The notes below the pieces were generated by a model, which was not told the origin of the DNA, made no database searches, and saw only the letters and a list, made by a program, of their open reading frames with translations. Of a stretch of 64,000 bases of DNA, positions 33,000 through 44,174 are shown piece by piece; the stretch's first letter is position 1; the number at the start of each line of letters is the position of its first letter. The position numbers and the translations under genes are program-made. Source of the stretch: Channallabes apus (Eukaryota > Chordata > Actinopteri > Siluriformes > Clariidae); the NCBI GenBank assembly GCA_030522415.1, contig CM060108.1:43095256-43159255 (forward strand), written 5' to 3'.

Positions 33000-34341
33000 C
33001 CAGTGATAATGAAACTTGCTTACATTTTTAGATCAAACATTTGAACATGTGAGAAAAGGCATCCAGTAGAGAGACAAGTCCATCACTAGTAAGTATGGAG
33101 TGCAATATAAGACTACTTTGAATCTTTTTATGATGATTTAAAAGGGAACTCCTTCAACCTTGGATAATTTTGAGTCCAATTTTTATTTATTTATTTATTT
33201 TTACAGTGTAGATATCCTTTCTGTATTGTCTTATAACATTTATGAGCCTGTGAGTGAGCCTGTGAGTGATGAAAATAATGATGAAAATAAGTTGTTTACA
33301 CTGATGCACATGCTTGTCCTGTTGGATTAAATTGCATAGCCTTTTGGTGAATGCTGGTTGTAGCGTTCAAACTTAATACTGGACTGATTACGATTATGGT
33401 CTCTCATACTAAAAAAAAACAAGTTGAAAAATTCTTGAGTTTCTCTTTAACATATCTAGTATTAAATATGATTTTGTTAATCTGTTTCTCGGTCAATAGA
33501 GAAGAAGTTTTTTTTCTCTTTTGAATCCGTTCTTTGTAAAATAATAAATAACAATTTCTGTAAATTTAATGTTTTTGCACATAATATGAACTAGAATTTT
33601 TTTACCTTAATTTTATGATTTTTGTTGTGGCAGCCTTTTTTTTGACCATTCTTTTATGTTTTTTTTTTTTTTTACTGTGGAGTTTAGGAGTGGCTTGATA
33701 CTAGGAATGCAATATACAGTATGTAGCCCATTTCCTAAAGGCTGTGCATATTGGCTCTTGGTCCACTGACCTCACCCGACTCCTTGTGAAGCTCACCCAA
33801 ATGATTGACTGAGCTTGAATCAGGCTGTAGTCATCTCTGTTGCCCAACACACTGTTCCTTCCTGTCAACTTTTTATGAATATCCTTCAACACATTACCTT
33901 CTGTGGTTTATCCTCATTGTGACAACAGAGTCAATCATCTTCTTAGCATCTGTCAAGTCAGCAGTCTTCCCAATGCATGTACTGAACATGACTGAAATGT
34001 ACAAGGTACTTACACACTATTCATGTATGAATAGTAATTTACTCATATAAATAAAATAAAATATTTTGAGATATTGGACTTTTTGACTTTTATAAGCTGT
34101 AAGCTATAGTAATCGAAATTTAAACAAAAAAGGCTTGAAAGAAGCACTTTACATGTACTGAATCTAGAGAATGAGTTTCTCTTTTTAAAACTTGTATTCT
34201 ATGATATTCTAATTTTACACATTTTTTTGTGTTTTTGTGTGCTTGTATGGGTGTATTTAGGTGTGTGTAGTCCTTTACATAAATTTTACATAAGAGTAAC
34301 AAATTGGGATAGTATATCATGCCTCTCACCTGTCAGCTAGA

Positions 34342-34389
<48 letters not shown>

Positions 34390-34710
34390 TCAGACATGGT
34401 CATTAAATGTGTACTCATTTTCCCCCCTAGGCATTCTAAGGAAATTGTCCATTAAAATACAACAATGCCTAAGCCTCTAAGCCTATAACAATCAGGAAAT
34501 TAAGTTTCTGACCTGATAGTAATGTGTATGTTTGTAGCTAACTTTCAATAAAATCATGGAAAGTTAATCCTAGTTATTACTGGTTGTAAATTTTATGTAT
34601 CTCATCTCATCAAAACAGAACTGTCAATACACTTAAGTATAAAATATAGTTAGCAGAAGATTTTAATGTGTAGTGATTTAACCGTAAAATATTAATCATA
34701 AATTGTGTAC
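33000..34710. other. AT-rich spacer, no gene seen
   Basis: No recognisable exon or element. An (ATT)n run of about 16 units sits at 34343-34390. Confidence 0.3.
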
Positions 34711-34717
34711 CTAAACA

Positions 34718-35403
34718 CAGAGGTGGAAAGTAACGAATTACATTTACTCGCGTTACTGTAATTGAGTAGCTTTTTTGTGTATTTCTACTTTTTTAAGTAG
34801 TTTTAAAAATCTGTAATTTTACTTTTACTTAAGTACGTTTTGTTTGAAGTATTGTAATTCGCTACATTTTAAATCATATTCGCTACTGAGTAAAAAATAA
34901 ATGAATGAAAATGATAAAATAATAAAAATATTATGCTTTATATAAATGCTCCGTTGCGCCGCGTGTGTGTATCATGTCCTGGTCGCGCGTCGCTCCAGAC
35001 TCCACTCCAGGTTTTCTGACATCGGCATCTACCTGACCTTCCACACGGTCGCTTCCACCCTGAGTGACGTCATCGACTAACACAACCATATATAAACCGG
35101 AGAGAGACGCGGGAAAGATGAAAGAGGTTGTGATTTTGGCGTTTTGATATTTGGTTGTGTATTCTGGTTTTGACTTTTTGCCTCCCATTGACTTTGATTA
35201 TTGCTTTGTCCCTTTGGTTTGGTTGGTCTTTGTATATATTTGTAGATAATTTCACTGTTTTTGGTTTAGGGAGTCCGGGAAGGTACCTGTATTTTTGTTT
35301 GTGTTTTTTTTTTTTTTTTGGCAGGTAATCTAGCTACTAAATATAAATACCATTTTGTTTATTATTTTGGCCTGGGTCCAACCTGAATCTGATCCTCCTC
35401 CTG

Positions 35404-35438
<35 letters not shown>

Positions 35439-35886
35439 AAATGATTGGATCTAGTTCTTTCTGCCATATACCACCATTTCCATACAGTTTAAAATAGAAC
35501 CCTGAACCATTCTTTTGCTGTCTGGCCCTAGACTGGGACGTAACACCATATTTAAGTGACCACTTTGATTTTTAAGCACAAGAAAAAGAACAGCTTTATT
35601 ATGCAAAGGTGTTCCTTCAGTTAAAAACAACTAGTTTGAGATTTAAATCTGCTCATCTTTTTTTGAACTACGCTAGAATGCCTCAACCCACCCCCGCTGT
35701 TAAAAAAAATTAAATAAAAAAGTAACTCGGTAACTTTTACTCTGAGTAAATTTTTTAATGAGCTACTTTTTACTTTTATTTGAGTAGATTTTTATAATGG
35801 TAACTTTACTTGTACTTAAGTAAAATTTCACTGAAGTAACAGTACTTGTACTTGAGTACAAACTTTTATTACTCTTTCCACCTCTG
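34718..35886. mobile_element. hAT-like non-autonomous element, copy 2
   Basis: A 1169-bp copy of the family at 21778-23098, same orientation, with a perfect 8-bp duplication CCTAAACA (34710-34717 and 35887-35894). It keeps a segment ('gatttttaagcacaagaaaaag' near 35570) that copy 1 lacks, and lacks other parts of copy 1. No transposase. Confidence 0.92.
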
Positions 35887-35922
35887 CCTAAACAGATAAT
35901 GTTTAATCTGAAATATTATATA

Positions 35923-36398
35923 TGTAGGGAACAATATAGTGCAAAATGTATCATTGTACCCAGTAAAGAGACCAATAACTTAAAACTGCGTGCTGGGCCA
36001 CCGAGGCCTCAGGGTGCCTCTACAGAGCAGATGCATCCTGCTGTAGGATGGGAGAGCATGGATAAACTGTCCAATTAAGTAAGTGATGTTTCCTTTAGCC
36101 ATAGGATGAACATGTATGAGATCATTGTGTCTTGTGGGAATGAGTAAACCTATGTATTGAAGCATTGAAACAGAACACATGTATGGGAGTATTGTGTTGG
36201 TGGGAACAGGATGTTGAAGAAATATAACCAAAATATAATGATGTAACCGTATATAAGCATGAATCGTATAAGAGACACACGCTTTTCCTCTGTAGAGAAA
36301 CTGCTCGGCTGTATTTTGGAAAGAATAAAGTTTGGTGCCCTCAACAAGTTTGATCTTTTCTTCTTTGGTTAATTGTCTCTATCCCTGTAGCTACAACA
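35923..36398 (+). mobile_element. Solo LTR candidate
   Basis: A 476-bp block starting TGTAGGGAAC and ending CTACAACA, with TATATAA at 36250-36256 and AATAAA at 36324-36329 in the order expected for U3-R-U5. No internal retroelement genes flank it. The target duplication is unclear (tata against tatg). It could derive from an endogenous retrovirus or a Gypsy element. Confidence 0.6.
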
Positions 36399-36743
36399 TA
36401 TGATAATATGATGTTTAAATGCAGTACTGCATTTTGGGTTCTTTGGACGTTAAATGGATCTTTTGTACTAAATGATTCTACATGAAACCATTCCTGAAGC
36501 AGAAACCATTTGTGAAAGTGCTATAAAGTGCTACAAGAATAGATGGAGAATATACCTTAAAATATAAGCAAACCAAAAAAATTATTAAATTAGTTCACAA
36601 ACATTTTACTCTCATTTATTTTATTTTATTTTTTAGCTTTTTTAATTTGCTGAAATTATGATAAAATGTCAAAGAAAATGGGAAAAAAATCCAACATTGT
36701 GTTATTGTTGGTGAGGTGTGGCTGGGAGCATTTCACTGACTCC

Positions 36744-39700
36744 TCACTGACTCCTCTTGACACATACAAAGGGATAGGCATTATTACATGGAATGTCATT
36801 CCAGTTCTTAATACCTGAACCAAAGAAAATGACATTTGAATGAGAAACAAACGTTAGAACAGCTATACTCTAAACAAAATCCAGTGCTCATAGGACGTTT
36901 CCAGATTTACTTACCGGTGAAGAAATGAAACCAGTTCATATGCACACAGAACTCGTTTGGTAGAGAATTTGGTTCACCTGGATTCCACTTGGTAAAAGTC
37001 ACTAGTGTACCATCAGACCAGGACCAGTTCAATCCCTAAAAGGATGAACATTAGAAAGTTCGTAAGAGTCATTATTTAATTAGAGGTACTTTTAATATAA
37101 ATAAAAAAGTACAAACTACAAAAACATTGTTTTTTCTCAATGGTCAGGTTGGAAAGATTTTAAAACCACTCTTAAACTACTTTGACCCTGTTAGTCAGTA
37201 ACTGTTGGTCACTAGCTCAAAGCTTTTTTCACCAGTTGTGGAAGAATAATGCGACAAACGCCCCCTCTTGGTTTGTGGTTTATGTTTTTGTGTTTGTAGT
37301 TTAAGTTGTGTTTAGTTTCTGAACTTTATTTCCCATGGTGCACCTCGGTCAGGTGAGGGGAGCACTCACCTGAAGCCGAGGTGGCTCATTAAGCTCATTA
37401 TAAATAGCCTGACTGAAGTTCAGTCAGGTGTCAAGCATTTGTTATAGTTACGGTTTTTGTGATGGTTGGTTTTCTGTTATATTAAAAATGTTGCTAAGTG
37501 CTCTTCAAGAAGAGATTGCGTTTTTGCTTTAAGCTACTGTATCAATAAATTTCTGCCACGAACACGCCACCCACTCACAACGACAGACAACTTGTGACAA
37601 TAAGCAAATGGTAATCTGTTGATAATAAATAGTGTTTGTAGAACTGCTGGATAAAATCAATATCTGTAGATGAAAGGAATGACTGGTAAATGACAGGAAT
37701 CGTAATTAAATAGAACAGATTGGTTTAATGGCTGCTTTTCAAAGTAGATTCAGAAAAGTTAGGAACAATATAGACCCAGCTGTGTCTATAGCATGATGGA
37801 AGAAAATCTGAAATAAAAAAAATTTAAAGTGGCTGTAATATTTTTTGATTAAAAAAAAAAAGCTTACAATGTGTGGTAAAATGAGAGAGACTGGAAGGAA
37901 ACTGCTAAAAGTTTGGCTAAAACTGGCTTAAAGACGTTTTAGACAGAAGTAACTGTCCTTTTATAGTAACAGACACCTGTTACTATAAAAGGTGAACTAT
38001 AAATAAAAGGAAGATAACGGGAATCTGTTCTTTATTAGCCTGAAAACTTCAAAGAGGAATAAATGACATTGTGGCTATACAGAAAACAGTAGTTACTTAT
38101 TGATATAATCTATATGAGGACATGGATAAATCCACCCAGCAAAGAGAGTGGTGAGGACTCAGAAAGAAAGTTTTGATTGAAAAGGAGATCAACCAGTAAT
38201 AGAGATGGGTGCTTATTGTAACGGATTTTGTGCAACCATATTGTAGCCTGTTAGACCCCTCTGGGTATTAGAAATGCCAAATGTTGATTTGAAATTATTA
38301 ATGATTTGAATCATATTGGCAAGACAACTGACCTAGCTCACGAATACACTATATATCGACCAGAAATATTAAGACACAGTGTACAGGCTTTCAATTTTAT
38401 TTGTATAGCGCTTTTAACAATTGACATTGTCTCAAAACAGCTTTACACAATCAAAAGAATTATTTAAGTTTGTATGGAATGTGAATGTGTATGAATCAAA
38501 GGCTGAATTAAAGAATGAATTAAAGGCTTTCACAGATGTACCTAAGAACAAGGAATCAGAGAAACCTGGAGCTGCATTTACTCTACCTAGTTACAAATTA
38601 GAGGGTGGCAAGAGAACGTCTGATTATGTCTGAGTGTACAGTGTGCTGTTGAGCTGTGTGCATTGCTAATGCCATTTAAAGTGGGCACAATAACAAATAA
38701 CAATTCGGCAGTGGACTGGGTCTATCTGCACCAATTTTTAATACATTCCTTTTGAGGGCATAAGCTCTTCTAGGGGAGGGAGCCCTAGCACTTAGAATAG
38801 TCTTAATTACGCTGGCTGGAAGACCAAGCTTGACTTAGATTCCCGGGAGCAGAGCTATCAGGAAAAACGCATAGAGGCCTAACCCGTGGCGTGGCCACGT
38901 ACGGGCCAAGGTGTCCAAACCCAGTGGGGGAGTCAGAGAGTAGCAAAGGGGACATTTGCTGATCTTACAAGGCAAAGAGGTCCACCTCTGCTGGCTGAAA
39001 TCTCTCCCAGATTGACTGACTACTTCGGGGTGGGGTTTCCAATCCCCGTGTGTCAGAGATTGACTGGACAGTACAACTGCTCCCTATGTAAATCGCCAGA
39101 GGGAGAGGAACCTGGTGCACTAGCTGTTTAGCTGCGCAAGCACAGTCCGCCCTGGCGATAATATATGAGACTGCCCTAGTGTTGTCCATCCGCACTAGGA
39201 CATGGTAGCTTCTTAACTGCAGGAGGAAGTGCTTTAGGGCCAGAAATAGAGCCATCATTTCGAGGCAATTGATGTGCCGCGAGAGAAGAAGGCCTCTCCA
39301 GCTCCCTTGGGCTGAACAGTCATCTAAGACCGCACCCCAGCCCGTGAGCGAAGCGTCTGTCGTTAGCATCTGCGACGACAAGATGAACTTAGAGTGGGAC
39401 CCGGAGTAGAAACCGGGGTCTGAACCACATAGGAAGGGTACGAAGCACCTGGCGCGCAACCCTTATTGGGGATTGGCCCTAGAGTGAAATCCCCTGTCTT
39501 AGCCACAACTAAAATGCTCTCATGTGTAGAAGGCCCAAAGGTGTCACCGTGGATACAGCTGCCCTGAGAGCTAAGATTTCTGAAAGTGATGATCACTTTC
39601 TGGTCTAGCTTGATTTTCTTAGAATGGATTCGTTTACTTTTGGGTCTCAATCCTAGAACCAAAGATGAGCTAGGACGACATGCTGATGTTGAAGCGCTAG

Positions 39701-42700
39701 CTACTGAGACTGGGCCAGCCAGTCGTCTATGTAAATCAATACATCCATGCATTTTATATAAGTGCGGGTGAAAGAGCTAGACCAAATGGAAGGACGCGAT
39801 ACTGGTGAGCTTCGGCCCCGAAAGCGAATCTCAGGTCTTTCCTTGTGTTGTGGCAATATTTCTATATGAAAATAAGTGTCCTTCAATCGATTGTCACAAA
39901 TCAAACGCTTGGTAGGATTTGAGAACAATCACCTTAACAGTCAACCTTTGAAACTGTATTATTTATTTTAGATAGCAGTAAAGCCCGCAAAATCTAAAAA
40001 TTTGGACGCAGCCCCCCATTCCTCTGGGAACCAAGGAATACCGACTGTAGTAGCCTGACTCACTGTCTGGTAGGGGAACATGTTCCATGGCCCCATTCCC
40101 CAGCAAAGAGATGCGCACTTTCCAGTTTCATGTAAGTGGAGACCACGCCATTGAAACGCGGACGGTGATGTGAGAACTGAATCCTGTAGTTTTCTCTACA
40201 GTGCTTAGTACCTAAGGAGATATACTTGGCAGTAGCTTCCACGCTGCCAGTTTCTCAGAAAGGGGCAAAGTTCTGGCGGCTTGGTTAAACGGGGGGGATA
40301 TTAGATGTTCGGCATCCTGAAACATGGCGGGAAAAACCGAAGAACTAACACTTTATTGGAGACTGGTGTTGCCCGAAACACCAGTGGTGGCGGAGCAAGA
40401 ACACCGACCTCCTGGGGGTGTCAGGGAGAACACTTCATTCTTGAAAGGAATTCTGCGTGCCTCTCCCCATTGGCGGCCACCCCCATGGTCCTGGGCACAT
40501 GAACCACAGGGCTTCTTTCTGAAGAAGACAATATGCCAGTCTGGCCTTTCTTGAGGCGGATAGTGAGGCGCGTTGCACCCCAAGCTTAGGGTGGCAGGTT
40601 CAAAAACATACTCCTTGTGTTTCACGCCCCGCAGGAATCAGACCCGGTCGAGACTGGGTGGCCGACAGTCCCGACTCTTGAGCACGGCGGGGAAGGAATT
40701 TCCCGAAGGCTTGTTCATATAACTTCGCCTAATGAACCTAGTGGCGACCGAGTTAACGATATCGCCAAACAGGCCAGAAGGCGAGACAGGGGCATCCAGG
40801 AGGAATGCACGATTCTTATCCTTGATGTGCCTGAGATTCAACCACAAGTGCCTCCGCACAAAAACCATCGCAGCCATAAAACCGCCAATAACATGAGCTG
40901 TCTGCTTTTGTTGCACACAGAGACAAGTCTGTGGCCCTGTGTAATTCCAATACGCCCTATCTGAAGAGCCCCGCCAGTGCACAAGTCTCTCAGCAGGTCA
41001 GCGTGAAAGGCCTGATCTTTTTCTTTTTTCTTTTTTTTAAGACCGCCATGGTGTGCAATGGAGCAGCACCCTGAAGCAGCACCCTTCAGGAAGGATGATG
41101 CCCCAGGAGAGAAATAGCCTGTTTGAAGCTTCTCTTCTATTTGGGCGTCATCATATAACTCCGCGCTTCCACATCAACTATATTTAAACAGTAAAATAAG
41201 TAAATGGCAGGAAAACACGGGATAAATACAGCTTACTCCATGAAAGGGTTAACTCATATGGAGATAGCTAAGAGGGGGGAGAGAGAGAGCGTCGTTGAAG
41301 CTCCGCCCCCTGGCCACCCGACAGAAACTACCGTTTTAATGTTTTCCCAGCGCATTGAAGCTATTTCCATCTCTGCAGAAGCAAGAGAGGATATTTATCC
41401 TTGCCCATTCACAAGAAGCGCAGGGTGCGCTTGAGAACGGACAGAGGGATTTCCCAATCCAACGAGGAAATGCAGTTTTAAGCTTCGAAAAACTAGTTTT
41501 AAGGCTCGAAGCTTCTCAAGGGATGCGGGGCGCGCGCAAGCACTTTAATCGAAGCAGTAAAGTGTAGAGATCGCCTTCCGATATGGATTATAACACGGAG
41601 GAACATCTCGTCTTAAAACTCAGAATATTGGTGAGTTAAACACTTCTTATTTTGCTGGTTTAAACACAGACACGCTCAACACAACGAGGTCAAAGTGAAG
41701 ACAAAGAATCTGAGGAATGTTTCCGGATTACTCCTATTTATAACCCGCAGGTGCATCTCATCAAGATGACGTCACCTGACCGAGGTTATATAAGCCAAAA
41801 TTTGGTGTGTTTTATACACACATGCTTCATAACCGGCAACATGACGAGATGTTTCCCATAGCATTTTCATGCAGCAGCGAATGTAGCCTTTTGAAAGGGA
41901 ACATAATGTTATGGCTGAAACAAACAGTGCTGGTAGTAACATTTACAGGCCATTTGTGGACATTAACACCTTATAACACACCTAGAGTAAAAAAAAAAAA
42001 AACATCTAGCTTTTAGTAGCTATAACGTCAACAGAAAAAAACGTGAATAAGATTGTTCAGCTACTGTAAATGAAGTATAAAATGTGTAAAAAAAAAAAAA
42101 ATTTTTATATTAAAACATGATTTTCCTAAATAAGGAAAATTAGATGTTTTTAAGAAAAATGTTTAGAATAAGTATAATTTTGATAAATGGACATGAAATA
42201 AGCTCTAAATTAAAGAATGACTTATGTGCTGTAATATGTGATTAATATTGTTTTTCTTCATCTGACCATTAGTGGGGTGATGAATCAGTCACTTACTGCC
42301 ATATACCTTCCCGGCTGTTGAGTACAGTATGTAACTGAGATGAAGAATATGTTGATAGTTTGCTTACCTTAGGACATCTAGAAAGGCCAATCCAGGTTGG
42401 ATTCTGGCCAGGATCTCGGGCACGAATAATGGACTTGGCATGCTGATAGTCTTCCTCACTATGTATTGAGATCAAGTGTGCACCATGAATCACACAGTGT
42501 TTCTAGAAAAGACAAAAAAAAAAGAGTTTTGGCATCATTAACTGCAGTTACTATGCAGAATTTAGCATATTTTTTTCATATAAGCAGTATTCCAGGCAAT
42601 GTAATTATCTTTATTCATTTAGATTCAGTAAGAGCTTTATCCTAATCAGGTTCACTGTGAATCCAGAACCTGGGTTCTGAGGATGAACTAACAGTACACT

Positions 42701-44117
42701 CAGGATGGGACATCAGTGTCTTAGAAAATCATGCACATATTTACTTTTACACCTCTAGCAACAATTTCGAGTGGTCATTAAATAGACCAGCAATATTTGT
42801 ATTAAATTCCTAGAAATAGGAAGAACCCGACAGGAAACTGAGCTCAAGATCGAAGCAAATGACTTATAATACTACAGTGGTAGAAGGTGCCATGGCTATC
42901 CTTTAAGCATCTCTGGGAGTTTGTAGACTCCAATTGGTGAACTATGACTCTAAAAAGCAATACAAAATATTTCAGCAATATTATAAAGGCAGGAGTGCGC
43001 AACTGTATAACAATGAGTGTGATATTGGTTTTATACAACAGTGCTACAGCCACGTAGCTACGACAGTTAATGAAATTAACAATTATTAGAGCTCTTGTAA
43101 TGCAGAGTGAAACATATAGTCATATAGTTAACTGTTTTAAAATCAGATCCAAACAGATTTCTTGATCAGAAATAATTGTTGTAAAACCTTGAATTGCGAG
43201 CATAATTTGTTTCAACAATCTGCCTGTAAACCAAAGCACTCGTATAACGAAAATAATTTTCCTATAAAAATAATGGAAGCTCAGATAATTTATTCTATCC
43301 CAAAATATTAATATAATCATAATTGATATAAAATATAAACTAAAAATAAAACAAAATTAACCTGCATTTTACCTTTGAAAAGAATCTTAGCAGGTGTGGG
43401 GGAGATGAGAGGAGAAGAGGAGATTATTGTGTAGGATGACTGGATGACTTTCACTATAACTAACGGAATGACAGATCTCTGTTGAATCACTGAAATCTTT
43501 TTGTTTTTGTGTGACTTTAACAAGGAATGTCTCTAATGACACTTGCTTTTGTCTCCCTTTGATGATTTTTTGGAAATGTGATATTGAATTGTCATTAAAC
43601 AGGTTCATTGCTCATACTGCTAAAGCCTTTTAAACCTTTTTCTTCATGAGGGCCTTTGTTGCTGTACAGTAACTAATGAACAGTCACTACACTTAGATAC
43701 AAAGTAAAAAAGAATGTTTTACGTGCACACATGTGGCGTCTAACGGACGCTGACTATATGAGTGAGGCAGGCCGACTGAGTCTAAGCGTGGGAAACGATT
43801 ATCCACAATCCCACAGTGCAAGAGAGAGAAGAACCATTGGCTCAGTTGTGATCATGTGGCGCACGGCAAACAAAACTGTTATTGCAAGGCAGCGCTCATT
43901 TATCAAGTTAAACTGTATTAAACATTTTTGCTTGGTTTTGCAAAACAATCGCAAACTGAGTTACTTGCAATCCAAGGTTGTACTGAGTATAGAATAAAAG
44001 TAAAAAGAATGTTACAGTATAATCAACTTTGGGTTCACCATGGCCCTGATCAGGATAAAGCTCCTACTGAAGATTAGAAATATGAAAGTGCAATATGTGG
44101 AGTATAAAATATGCGTA

Positions 44118-44174
<57 letters not shown>

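Noticed and set aside
35923..36398. Possible intact endogenous retrovirus
   Set aside because: Only one LTR-like block is present; no gag, pol or env frames lie next to it.
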